A stretch of 64,000 nucleotides of DNA from Aspidapion aeneum (lineage: Eukaryota; Arthropoda; Insecta; Coleoptera; Brentidae): the NCBI GenBank assembly GCA_963576565.1, contig OY755039.1, positions 134,188,095 through 134,252,094 on the forward strand, in the 5' to 3' direction. The first letter of the stretch is position 1. The number at the start of each line of letters is the position of its first letter. This document shows positions 43,170-54,994 of this stretch, one piece after another. Position numbers and translations under genes: made by a program. The notes beneath the pieces were generated by a model. The model saw only the letters and a program-made list of their open reading frames with translations, had not been told where the DNA came from and did no database searches.

Positions 43170-45550
43170 TATAATAGGCTCAGATATTATCTAGCTGAAG
43201 AATGAGGACTTTTCGAGCATTTACTTTATTATTTCTGGTTGGGATGGACTCCTTGGTTTTTAGAGTGTGTTGTTGTTTAAAAACCTGCTTTTATCTGGTC
43301 CTTCCTAAAATTTCTACAGTTTATGTTGTCGGAAATAAATCTAAGTCGTTCTACAAAAACGACCAGATTTATTAACGATAAAAATTAATACGATAGCATA
43401 ATTTGCGTGTTTATTAACGCATTTTATTAGAGACATCGCACAATCGGGTGTAAAAGTGGAAGAAACTAAAAAAACACAAATAGATATATACAATATCTGG
43501 AACTGAAATTATGTAGCTGAAAATGCAACAGAGTATTTTCACTTGTTTTTTAGTATGACGTAAGTTTGCCACTTTAAAAAGCGCCTGTTTAATTTTTATG
43601 ATAATTATATACAAATTATTGAATAATTATGTATTACTTTCTCTAATTATATGAAGTGTTATATTTAAAAATTTTTACCATGGAGACATCCAGCACAGGT
43701 AATTTAACCAAAAAACACTAAATACCAATATATAGCTGTAGGTTGTCATAGAGTAATCATATTTTTTAAACTAAGAAATCAATTATTATTAGAATTCACC
43801 TTAAAGAAATATAAAAAATATAATTTAGTGTGTGATAAAATTTTGTTAAGCAAAACTATTGTCACTTTTTTGTTAATTGAATGTTTCTTAACAAAATGAA
43901 AGAAAAAATGGCTGCGCTTTCTTGCGCTTTTTTGAGATTTTTAATAATAAAAATAAAGTGCCTACATAAGACCCAAGTAAAAGAAATTAAACTATACATC
44001 TTAAATATAAAACTTGTTTGTTTATTAACGAATTTTTATTAAATAAAAAGTGTTTAATTGACTAAAAATTTGATTGATAGTTTTTTAACATAAATTTGAT
44101 TAACTCATTAAATTTAAAGATGGCGGACGCGTAAAAATTAGGAAAATCTTCGTTCGAAACAATTTTAAAATAAAGGATTTTAATCAAATTGATATAAACA
44201 ACTTTTTAGGCCTGTAAAAAGCCAAGTGAATTATGGTAGCGGTTACAGTTACTTTAGTTAAAAGGAGTGGGGGGAAGATAAATCTTCGAAAGTCAAATTT
44301 TGAACCAAAACTTTTACAAACTTGCCGTTTTCGTATTTTTAACTGAGGAAAGGTGCCCGAAAATGTTTCAAAAATATCATTTTGACAGATCTTTGTTTTG
44401 GAAAGGGTTAAGTGGATTATCAAAGGACCACGCACTAGTCAACACAGGCCTTATGGAGAATTTTCATCTCGGTTGAACTGGCTATAATTTTAGTATGTTA
44501 TAGTGGGGTATGTAACAAAAAAATGTAAGTAAAGTTCAGTTTTTTTATGTACTGTTTTTGAGATATAAACGGTCAAAATTCGCGAAATGGTTTTTTTTTG
44601 GGACATACTGTATATTATGAGCCAGGTTAAATAACTTAAACAGAAATATTATAAAATGTAGAATTTTTAAACTCATTTTTAATAAATGTTTAAGTCTTCA
44701 ATATAAAAAAAATACTTAAATTTCATTTAAAAAATCTATTTTTAATTCACCTTTATAAAATATTAAACAGGTGCATTTTAACCTATATCACAATAACCAA
44801 TACATATTATTTTTGTTTCTAATATTTTGGGTGTTTAAATAATTATTTCCGACATTAGCTCCATTTAGCCCCTCTGTGCATCGCACAAACGCACGTACCC
44901 AACGTGTGGTCGAAGGCGCACTAATTTCTTTTACACGATTACGCAACACAAGGGACTGCGCGGAATAGGAAGAAACATACAAATAGTTCTACTTGCTTTC
45001 GATCGCTCTTTCAAGAATCATATGACTCCAGTAAATGGGATGTATTTTGCCGTATGTTGTTGGAAAGTGGTCTTTTCAATTTTGCACTGTTTAGATAATG
45101 TTTTACTTTTATACAAAAAAAATTGTTACTCGATCCTGCTATAATTGGAACTATTTACAAAACCCTCTTAAGAAAGCGTCGACGTCGAGTCCAAAAGTAA
45201 TTTTATTAAAATATACGAGCGTCTCGTGGAAAGCGGCTCTACTGCCAGGTCTAAGAATTCTCGAATTTTGCCTTTAAAAGTTTAATATCAAAGAGGCGCT
45301 CATCCTTTCGCGAATAATAATATGAATTATTCGACCCGAAATTGCGAATCTAAAGAAATTTATTGTGACATTTAAGTGGAACAAGAAGGTTGTTCTTTTG
45401 TTCCGCGAGCCAAGGGTATTATTTCCTTTATTTCCAGCCATATACTATATTTTCTCTCGTATATGTTTTTGTTTCAACCGCTGTATGAATATTGTCTACT
45501 TGTGGATATAAGCAGTTAATTGTCCGTGATTAATATGTAGGTATAATCAA
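43170..45550. other. No gene seen
   Basis: AT-rich sequence with no recognised coding sequence or repeat family. Confidence 0.4.
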
Positions 45551-45553
45551 CAA

Positions 45554-45638
45554 CTGGTATCTAATAGTAGTAGTAGTAGTGGTGGGGAGACCATTTCTGG
45601 TCTAGCGACTAGACACACAGCGCGTCTGGTATCTAATA
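45554..45638 (-). mobile_element. Very short 5'-truncated LINE tail with 13-bp target duplication
   Basis: CTGGTATCTAATA occurs at 45554-45566 and 45626-45638. The 59 bp between them start with a TAG repeat and continue 'tggtggggagaccatttctg', which on the minus strand is a LINE 3' end followed by a CTA repeat tail. It shows that a LINE with a trinucleotide-repeat tail has been active in this genome. Confidence 0.7.
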
Positions 45639-45776
45639 ACAAAGCTACTTCTTAATTAAAGAACACAAACCTAACCGATTACAGGCTGAGATCCCATTTG
45701 AGCACCCAGGCACAAGTTGAGCTAAAGCAGAGGATATGTGGTAAAGAGTAGCACTATGAACGTATGTGTATCTCCT

Positions 45777-45872
45777 AAGTTGAGTAGTGGGCAGTGACAG
45801 CCCCAAGATTTCCTCGGGGGAGACAAGTTGAGTAGTGGGCAGTGACAGCTCCATTACTTTCTCGGGGGAGAC
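45777..45872. repeat. 48-bp tandem duplication
   Basis: TGAGTAGTGGGCAGTGACAG starts at 45781 and 45829. The period is a multiple of three, so a minus-strand frame (45932-45645) contains a 16-residue repeat ending LSLPTTQL twice. No protein family is recognised and no start context supports a gene. Confidence 0.85.
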
Positions 45873-45879
45873 GCTGAAG

Positions 45880-46825
45880 TGGCAGGAAACGCCAAAATAT
45901 TTATTATTGCGGATTTTCATTAGTTCATTCACATCCTCTAGGATCCCGGGTAGAAAGTCAGGAAAGTTTTTTTTTTTTTTAAATATTGGTTTAGTTTGCT
46001 TTGGTTCGGTTCGGTTAGATCTGATTAGGTTTCGTTAGGTTAGGTTTTTGAAACTTTCTATTTTCATGTGGTTAGAATCATTCAAGTGAAAATCACCCTG
46101 TACATCTATTCTAATACATGAGGTAAATAATATTGGTAGATCTACGCATGCGAAGTCAGGGATTGGAAGAGGACTTGGTAGGGCTAGCGTCTTGTGTCTA
46201 CGACACAATGGGTGTAGCTACCGGGGTGACAGGTGTGGCAAAGACACCCGGCGCCAAGTAAAAATAGAAGCCGAAGGCGTCCGACGCGTGATATAAAGGT
46301 TCTGCCAAAATAGCGTTAAAAAGGAAAAATAACGAAGAAAAATCGGAAGCAATCGGAGTAAGAAAAAGTTGGAAACCTTGAATTTTCATTTTTTATTGTA
46401 TTGTTCCAAAATTCTTCATTCTTCAAAGTAAAATGTCTAATATAATGCAGGCTTCCAATTTTTTTTTAATGCTTAAGAACTTATCAAACTACGTTACAAC
46501 CACGATGAAATTTGGTTCCAATCTTTAAATTTAGTAGCGAGCAAAAAACCACTGAAGCTATTTTTATTGAAAAACGACAAAAAAATTTCACAAAATTTTT
46601 TATCGAATTTACCTCCAATACAAAGTTAGCAGCAGAAGAAAAATTCTAAAAGAATTCATTTTTTAATATCTAGGATATTGCGTCCTTCCAGTTGAAAAAT
46701 CGATTCTCTGCTTTTCAAATTGTGGTGTGGTGTAAATTAAAATTTTTTGAGCCGCCATTTCTCACCACAGTAACTGACATAATTAAAGAAAATATATCAC
46801 ACTATATACATTACATACTAAGTGT
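45880..46825. other. No gene seen
   Basis: Contains a poly-T run, a patch of GGTTCGGTT/TTAGG-like words at 45990-46050 too short to be telomeric, and otherwise AT-rich sequence. Confidence 0.4.
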
Positions 46826-46827
46826 AA

Positions 46828-47905
46828 AAGCTCTCTGATGGCAACTTTACAAAATCTGAAAGGGAATCCCTAGAGGCACTGGTAAAGCATCATTTCCCAG
46901 GAAGCACGCTCCTTGAAAACGGGAATATTCCTGAGCAACCATGGACATCGCCCAAAACAGGCGGGTTGGAAAATTGCAAAAGAAATTATCAACGCAAATA
47001 CGATCAAAATGGCGTTCACGTCTTTTGAACCATACAAATCACCGGGCCCAGATGGTATTCTTCCAGTGCTAGTACAAAAAGGCCTGGAAGTGCTAGTACC
47101 TTGCCTGGTGAAACTGTATAGGGCCAACCTAGCATGGAATTATATTCCAACCAGCTGGACTAAAGTTAAGGTAGTTTACATAATTAATATGAACCAGGCG
47201 GGTCGGGCAGATAATGCTCAAAAATCGCTTCGGCCCATAATAGACGTACATATCAGAGGTGGCGCCTTAATGGCCCAAATCAATATGCAGACCAAGCAGG
47301 AAATTCAACAGAACTAGCTTTAAACAACCTTCAAAATCAAGGAAACCCTCGATGCAAAAGGCGTCGCAGTGGGCGTTTTTCTTGATAAATAAGGAGCATC
47401 TAACAATGCACTACCCAAATCCCTCTTTGAATCAGCGTGCGCCCGAGGAATAGAATCCACCATCACGGGATTCATGAGGTGCACACTCATGAATCGAGTA
47501 ATTGAAACAACTCTGAACGATGAGATGGTAAGCTTCAGAGCTGCTAGAGGTTGTCCACAAGGAGGAGTTCTGTCTCTCCTCCTGTGGTCTCTACTGGTCG
47601 ATGATCTTCTTGCCATCTTGGAATCGCTGGATGTAGAGGTATTGGGACACGCGGATGACGTAGGAGCAATCATTAGAGACCTTTCAGAGAGTCAATTCTC
47701 GGGAAAAATACAAGAAATAATAAACACGGTAAAAGACTGGTGTGACAGGGAACAGCTGTCTGTAAATCCCAGCAAAACAGTTATTATACCGTTCACTCGT
47801 AAAAGGGAGCTTGATTTCCTGACTCCTCCGGAGCTTAACGGTGAAAGAATTCCATTTGGGGGGGAGGGGAAATACCTAGGAGTCACTCTAGATAAGGTTT
47901 CTAAC
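46828..47905 (+). pseudogene. Jockey/Loa/R1-group LINE reverse transcriptase, broken
   Basis: The text runs ESLEALVKHHFPGS, then FEPYKSPGPDGILPVLVQK (the usual pre-palm motif), then after a frameshift VAVGVFLDK and a stop, LFESACARGIESTITGFMRC, ARGCPQGGVLSLLLWSLLVD, GHADDVGAI and NPSKTVIIPFTRKREL, ending KYLGVTLDK. Order and spacing match the RT of arthropod Loa/Jockey/R1-like LINEs. The catalytic box is HADD rather than the usual YADD, and there are at least two frame disruptions. There is no endonuclease or 3' end, so the fragment is internal. Confidence 0.85.
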
Positions 47906-48655
47906 TATATATTTTTTTAAGAGAAACTTACCCATACCCACCCGAATTCCGCCATGAAATAACTCAAAATTTATCCAACAATTCTGCTGTAATAACAAAA
48001 ATGTATTGTAAAGGGCGTAAATTAAAATATCCATGCTGCACGCTCAAAAACAATGCGAGTAATACGACTAACTGATGACCTGTGCCAGGCACAAAATTTC
48101 TTTGATTTTTTTTATTAAAACAAGTCTAAAATTCCAAACATTGGCCCTATCACTATCACTCTAATAGGCAGCAGATAAAATCAATCTATATTCGAAGGAG
48201 GCAGGAGAACAGAGGTAGCGTGTTCGACGCTTCTTTGGACACAGGTTAGGTTGATCCGTGCTTTGGGTTTCAGTGGGCCATTCATCGCGTCGTCGTCGCA
48301 TCGAGTCTGAGTGTAATCCACTGCATTGCACACGGCTACCGAATTTCATAATATAATATATAAATGAACAACACTTGCATAAAATAAAAAAAGACAATAA
48401 AGATGTTTTTAAAATAAAAATGGCAATGACTCCGTGGCACTACCTCACGAGCTGCCACTGCCGAGCAACACATAATTCCACAAACTTAAGCTTTGTATTC
48501 ATTCCCTCTTGGAAATATGCGTGGTTCCACTAGCTTTCCCGCAAATGTAGGGGGATCACGATTTTTTCGTTAAAGGCTACAGCAACAAAATTCGTTTTGT
48601 TGCAACTAGTTACCAACAGGAACCCATCCTTATCTTTGAAAACCAGAAATCAAAT
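47906..48655. other. No gene seen
   Basis: Mixed AT-rich sequence between two LINE copies. No recognised features. Confidence 0.4.
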
Positions 48656-48658
48656 TGA

Positions 48659-48662
48659 GCCA

Positions 48663-48725
<63 letters not shown>

Positions 48726-49632
48726 CGGTTTCACAACGTTCTACGTCTTCCGATACCCAATCTCCACTCGTTTCTGTTTGCCCATAATTCATCATCTAGG
48801 CCTCTTATTCTTATTTCACTGTCTATTCCTTCTCTCCAGCTTCTCCTCGGCCTTCCTCGTTTTCTTCGGCCTTTTGGTTTCCATTGTAATATTTGTTTTG
48901 GTAGTCTTCCATCATCCATTCTTTGTACATGTCCGTACCACACCAGTTGTTTTGTTCTTCCACTAAAGTACGTTCACTCACTGTCATAATTTCTCTTATT
49001 CTTTGATTTGTAACTCTTTCTCTTTTTGATTTCCCTGCTGCTCTTCTCCAATAGTCCATCTCCGTAGCGGAAAGCATTTTTTCTGTTCTATCTTTGATTG
49101 GCCATACTTCTGAGCCGTATGTAATAATACTTTTTACAATGGTGTTATATATAAGCTTTTTGTTATGTTTTGATATACTTTGGTCCCAAATTATTCCATT
49201 TAATAAAGTTATTGCTTTTCTTCAGCTGTAATTTTTAGACCTAAGTATTTATACTCATCACAGGACTGAATTTGCTGCCCAGTATTTAAGATTAGATCCT
49301 GTTTCGTCCCACCAATACACATATACTCTGTCTTATTGATATTAACCTCTAGTCTCCACTTGTTGTACTCTTCTATTAGTTTTCGTGTCATATATTCGAG
49401 GTCTTCATAATCCTGAGCCACCACTATCTGATCATCGGCGAAACATAAAGTATACAAGGTGGTTTCATCCAACGAAATTCCCATGTTTTGGCATTTTCTC
49501 TTCCAGACTTTAAGGACCTGTTCCAAATATATCTTGAAGAGCGTAGGCGAGATACAGCAACCTTGTTTCAGACCTTTATTTACTTGAAAGCCTTTGGATA
49601 GTTTTGCTTTTATTTTAGCTTTTGCCAATTTA
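48659..49632 (-). mobile_element. 5'-truncated RTE-type LINE, copy 1, with 9-bp target duplication and TA tail
   Basis: GCCAATTTA at 48659-48667 and 49624-49632 flanks the copy; the (TA)n tail (48666-48722) is at the 3' end. On the minus strand from 49623 the RT reads KGLKQGCCISPTLFKIYLEQ, then LCFADDQIVVAQDYEDLEYM, EYKYLGLKITA, then a frameshift. The C-terminal part has DYWRRAAGKSKRERVTNQRI, WYGHVQRMDDGRLPKQILQW and RRKRGRPRRSWREG, and ends NEWRLGIGRRRTL. Compared with copy 2 (61181-62119) it lacks about 50 bp after ITA, which causes the shift. FADDQ is the catalytic box. Confidence 0.9.
48666..48722. repeat. (TA)n tail of RTE copy 1
   Basis: Perfect TA units directly at the LINE 3' end, as in copy 2. 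Confidence 0.95.
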
Positions 49633-51750
49633 ACTTTGATTTATATTGATAGTAGAGCGTATAATTTTATTGTGCGGTAATATGTAGTATATGCTTCCAA
49701 TGTTAAAGATATTCGCCGAAATCACCCCTCCAAGAAGCTATATAAGTGCACGGAGCAGGGGTTAGTTGGCGAGTGCCTTTTTGTACTACGCTATTATTGC
49801 AATGACCTTTGCCCGAAATGTCAGAATATTAGGTTACTTCGTCGGTCGTCTCAAGTTATAGTTTATTTAGAGCTATTTCTTTCTGTCTCTAATAGTATAT
49901 GTATATTTAATTAGATCGAATGAAATAATTTTCAGAGCTGGTGGAGGCGGTTGGGGTTGTATCACACACTGGAAAAATATCCTTATGGGTATCGCATCTG
50001 GAAATGTATACACAAGATTGAATTTCAATCTACCTACTAAAACTGAACGTTTTTTAAGTCCAGGAAGGACACACATTTTATTATTCTATAAGTTCATATC
50101 ATTCTTCATACATTTAGTTGTCGTTTCTTGGGTGAGAGAAATTTTGACTTTTCCAATATAGTATGAAATAAATTTGTAAAAAAATTAAAAAATAATCAGT
50201 TTCAGATGGACGTTCTGGTATCATTAGACGTTGTTAGTCTTTCTACCGTGCTCATGCACTTAGCAGGCCCTAATATCATCAAGAAAATATGAATCAAAAC
50301 AAAAACGGAACATTATTTGTCCGCGTATCGTCGTTATATGTCTTGCAACGTTCCAATGAAACCATATAAATGAAGGAAACTGTCTCATTCCAAAGTACGT
50401 TCTAGTTTCATCTATATAGTAGGAACCGATTTTTTAGATTTTTGACCAAAGCTGTAATTTTAGAGAAAAGTGGTTTGGAAATGGAATACTGGTTTTCTGT
50501 AGAGCTTTCCACTATTGTGCATTTTGCCTCCTAAAGGCTGCCCTACACAGAAAAACAAAATTGTTAAATTTATATTTTTGATTTTGTTACGTTTCATATA
50601 TTTAAATTAAATAAAACGCTTTGGTTATTTTTAAATTAACAATGCCATTATTTAACTCATTTATGGTCGCTGATGCGTATACGCAAAACAGCAGAAATTT
50701 ATTTTTTTATTAAAAATAGGACACTTTTTGGCATAAAATATGGGCGATACCATTAAGTCAATGTTAAACATGAATGAAGTAGCGGAGTTATTTTTTTTGT
50801 CGCCACACATGCTGTAATGTTTTAATATGATGATGATATTTCAAATATTATAATCTTTACAAATTTTAAGTTTTATTTCTACCCTTGCACAGTGGTTTCC
50901 CGTAGAACATTTTTGTCCAATAAGGGTTATATTAGAACTACCTTTAATCTAAGTAAATTTATTATACAAACGTAGTAGAAGGTCTAGTAGTCCTAGAAAA
51001 TAAAAAACAGTTAAACAAAAGAATTCCTACAGTTGTCAAAACGAATCGTCCTCTCGATGTTCTACAATCATGCTGATAAAACTTTTGTTTTTCGAAAAAA
51101 ATTGTTTGAGTTTGTTTATATATATATATTAAATTTATTTAGAAAGATATCATAAAAAATTGATATGGAAGCTGCAGAACGACGTAAGCAAATACTAAAT
51201 CATTTATTTAAAGTTTGATTTTTTGTACAGAGCAGTTGTTTTGAAAGGTTGTTTTATTGGTGATTAAAAATTACCGATATTTTTAGAAAATTTACTTTAA
51301 TAGAAAAAATGTGTGTTTCCGTTTTCAACCGTTTTTACAATTCATGGTGTTTTTATTACAACATTATCTTAAGATAATTCTAAGAGTTAAAAGTGCGGCC
51401 GCCTTGTCTTGCTTGAAAAGATATTAACACTTGTGTATTGCTAATATGCTAATTTTTACAATGGAATACATAGTATATATGTTTAACAAATAAACACTGA
51501 GTAATTTTTTTATGCCTAAGGAACTAAGAAAAACCTACAGTTTGGCATACTAAAATTAGTCGTTCCTCATTCATCGATATCCGTAATTTCTAACCTCCAA
51601 ATATGTCGCAAAAAGGTTTTTCTTATGGATAGGGTTGCTGGTAAGTATGAAGTCACTCCATTATTTTTTAAAATATTCTTACAAAATAATGAGAAAAGTT
51701 TAAAAGAAAAATTGCGAAGATTTCTAGTGTCTACTTCAGCAGCAATCATT
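49633..51750. other. No gene seen
   Basis: AT-rich sequence; no coding or repeat family recognised. Confidence 0.4.
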
Positions 51751-51895
51751 TATACAAAGTTGGGCATAAAGTAGTGGCACAATAAAAAAAATTAAAGGAA
51801 ACACCAATTATTTAAAATTTCAATTTTTCCTTCAGTTTTAAGCAAAGTAAAAAAAATACAGGGTGTTGCCACTACTTTATGCCCTACCTTGTATA
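51751..51895. mobile_element. 145-bp MITE with TATACAAAGTTGGGCATAAA ends
   Basis: About 28 bp of terminal inverted repeat (TATACAAAGTTGGGCATAAA continuing GTAGTGGCA, mirrored by TGCCACTACTTTATGCCC...TTGTATA). The short AT-rich centre has no coding capacity. Confidence 0.85.
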
Positions 51896-52224
51896 CCTAA
51901 TATAAATAATTACTGATTAGTACAAATTTTAAAAACTTAGGTACAATTATTGTAATAAACTTTTTTCGACAGATTATATAGTTCATACTTACCCTGTATA
52001 TTTCGAAATTAATTTTGGAGAGAGGGCAGACGAAATCAAGAATAATGCATTAAAATACTTTTTATAACGTAAAATTGTATTTTCAAGTATTTTTTTTCCG
52101 TTGGAATGACCCTTTTTTATTTTATGTTTAAATTTGCCGTAGTAAAATTTATATTTTATTACTTTTTTATATATTTTCTTTCTTTTACATTTTTTAATTA
52201 CCTAAAAGAAGGCAAAAAACTAAA

Positions 52225-52489
52225 AGAAAAAGGTAGCAAAATTAAAATGGAAAGTTGCCGGTCATAATATCAGACAGAAACACGATAGATGGAACAAATG
52301 TATTGTAAACTAGAGACCTTGGGAAAATAAAAGAAGTAGGGGAAGACCCCAAATGAGATTGCCGGACGATTTGAACATGCGGGGACTAGATGGATGAACA
52401 CGGCGACAGACAGAGAAGAGTGGAAGATATTGGGGGAGGCCTATGTCGAAAGATGGATCGAAGAAGGCTAAATAGATAGATAGATAGAT
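52225..52489 (+). pseudogene. 3' end of a second RTE lineage with GATA-repeat tail
   Basis: The text includes AGHNIRQKHDRWNK-like residues, then RSRGRPQMRLPDDLN, and WMNTATDREEWKILGEAYVE with RWIEEG and a stop. This is the typical C-terminus of an arthropod RTE reverse transcriptase (GRP-x-x-RW-x-D ... W-x-x-x-A-x-DR-x-x-W-x-x-x-GEAY). A short run of AGAT units (about 52471-52489) follows the stop as the tail. It is distinct from the LGIGRRRTL-ending copies. Confidence 0.75.
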
Positions 52490-53425
52490 TCGTAAACAAA
52501 AAAAAATAATAATTCGTTAACACCCTTTTTTTGCGGAGATTTTTGGGGTTTTTTGAGTTGTTTTGGTTTGGTTAACACTTACCGTTTAGGTGCAATAATT
52601 TGGGCGCCGACGATTTGTGCGCTAACCTTTTGTACAATAGCCGTAAGCAACAAAAAATAATATTGTCTTGATACTTTGTTCACGACGACGGCCTGCGTCC
52701 AAACGGTTCGTGTCCAACCAGTAGGTCTTCAAACGATCGGCCGTGAGTGTCGCCCAACGATTATAAACACACAGCATTGCTTATTAGCTCGAATCTTTCA
52801 GCGGTAGGCGGCGTATGTATTTATTTGATATTTCAGATCTAAAATTGCAATATTTATTATATTATTATATCAAAAACCAGTCAGTTTTTGAAGAAAACAG
52901 CCAAATAAGATATGTTTTTCAATTTTTTATGCTTTAAATCAATAGATTTTCATAAGTTTTTTCAAATGATTTACACTGTTTGTGTTATGAGTTGTTTTTA
53001 TCCCACCCAGCGCCCGTTTTCACTCCTTCTCCTGTAACATGTTTCTGAAAACTTCTATAAAGAGACTAAAAAAACTTAAGAAAAAAACTGAAACTAAACT
53101 TGGAGAAACTGTCTACAAAATAAACTTTCCAATAATCAGTTTAATAAAAAAAGTACGTTTGCGGCATAATTACCAATTTTCTTTAATGTGATTGATTTAA
53201 TGAGCAAGGAGTTTCCAAAAATCCAAAAAAATTAAAAGTTTATATAAATATAATAATATAAAAGTATATATATTTATATTTCTACACTGAAAGAGGAAAC
53301 ACAAAGCTTTTATTTCAACAATAAATTAATGTGCTTTCTTTATATCAATTCACTTAATTCACATTTCTAAAGGTTTTTCATAACAAAACTATTTAATGTA
53401 AAAAAAAGCCAAGTACGCGAAAGTG
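52490..53425. other. No gene seen
   Basis: AT-rich sequence without recognised features. Confidence 0.4.
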
Positions 53426-53427
53426 GT

Positions 53428-53583
53428 ATTCCGTAAAAAGAAATGAGATAAAAGTAAAGCCAAGTTCTACAATACAAATTTCAAAATGAATGGTTCTTAC
53501 TAGTTTGGAAATGTTTTTTTAAACTTTGCTATTCCAGCCAAATTTTTTTACTTTTAATTTAGCACTGTGCCTAAGAGTCATAT
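53428..53583. mobile_element. Partial copy of inverted-repeat family 3
   Basis: Shares 'ttccgtaaaaagaa', 'atgaatggttcttactagtt' and 'tttagcactgtgcctaagag' with 24430-24590, in the same orientation. The right arm is missing. Confidence 0.75.
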
Positions 53584-53589
53584 TATGAT

Positions 53590-54670
53590 ATTCAAAACAA
53601 TGATATTTCTGAATGAAACAATAATATTTCTTTTTTAGAACCACCAAACCGATTTTTCTGATTCGCATCTTATTGTGCTTGGCAAGAATGCTGCGGTTTT
53701 AGTGATTTACAAAAGTTATTAAAACATCTTCGCAACACAAAAATAAACGAGCATTTTGAAGGATTCAATATTATTTCGTCCGCCATCTTGGATTTTGAAA
53801 TGGCGGACAAAAAAATATATTTGGTTAAAACTTAATTCTTTGCCAATTGCAGTTTGTCCCATTAAAATCGATGGTATAGATCAAAAGTTATAATGAAAAA
53901 AAAAATTGTTTTACCCGGTATATACTTTTTGTGGGCAGTTTTAATCTTTCCAAGACTCGTCTTTACAAGTTTTAAAAAAAACTTACGGTTTTGAGAAAAA
54001 AATTGTTTAATTTAATCACTCTATTTTAGGAAACTATCTCTAATTTATATATATAATATAGATAAGGCGATACACCAAATTCCAGCACAAACCCTGTTCT
54101 TTTAAATGTGTCTACCAAATTTTTTAAGGGTGTTTTTGCCGATACTAAAAAAAATAAAAAACGTTTTTAGACCTAATTTGGGAGGTCGCTGACCCCCCTA
54201 TGGGAGGTAGACGGTCAAATTATGTTAGAATACGCTGCAAAATAGTAGACGAAAAAAACCGAAGTAAAACTAACCCGAGTTTTAATTTTTTATAAAAATG
54301 CCTTTTCGAGGGGTGCAGAGTGGTTCTGCACCATATGCCAAATATTCACCATATAAATTCATATTCTACGATTTTTCACCCAAAATTGTATCACAAATAG
54401 GCAAGCAACAAATCATTTCAAAACTGAATAGAAATTATTTCCAAATTATATGTAAGCAATCAAGTACAACATTTAAACTTCACATCCGGTTATTTTAAAA
54501 TCTTGGATTAACTATAAATCCAGTTGTCAATTCGTTTAAATCAAAATTTGATCACAGCACTAAAACGACGCAGCAGCCAAACTATAACTTCTTCTTGTAA
54601 TATAAGTTGGAACTCTTTTAATCAGTAACCAGATTTTATTTATTTGTTAGCTGTGCGTCCAGGGTTGTAG
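53590..54670. other. No gene seen
   Basis: AT-rich sequence without recognised features. A 66-codon frame at 54298 has no recognisable domain. Confidence 0.4.
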
Positions 54671-54679
54671 TTAAATGGT

Positions 54680-54990
54680 AGTTTTTTTTTCGGGCTTTAA
54701 ATTACAAATTTAAAGCCAACGTTTCGTCGCCTTCCACGTCAACCTCAGCGCCAGCATATTAGAGTTAAACATCGCATTTAAAATACGATATATTTTTATA
54801 AAATTTAAAAAAAACGGCGTGTGAGTGACTGCCAGTACTTATCACGTCCGGCAGTTAGTTACACACCGTTTTTTAAAATTCAATTAAAATACATTGTATT
54901 TTAACGCGATATTTATCTCAAATATGCTGGCCCTAAGGATGACGATTAAGGTGTCGAAACGTTGGCTTTTGAATTGGTAGTTTAAAAAAA
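54680..54990. mobile_element. Foldback element with degenerate hammerhead-like ends
   Basis: 'aaagccaacgtttcg' (from 54712) is mirrored by 'cgaaacgttggctttt' (about 54953), and 'atatgctggc' flanks both inner sides. A central palindrome contains 'aacggtgtg/cacaccgtt'-like arms at 54820-54880. Read outward, both arms resemble CTGAGG-T-GACG...CGAAAC, reminiscent of the family B cores, but each has a substitution at an essential base and no closing stem III. Confidence 0.5.
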
Positions 54991-54994
54991 AAGT

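Noticed and set aside
45990..46050. Telomeric TTAGG repeat
   Set aside because: Only two or three imperfect units mixed with GGTTC words.
47320..47673. Minus-strand frame opposite the LINE reverse transcriptase
   Set aside because: Antisense shadow of a recognised RT coding strand.
48068..48110. CTGATGA followed by a small hairpin
   Set aside because: No GAAA after the hairpin and no closing stems, so not a hammerhead.
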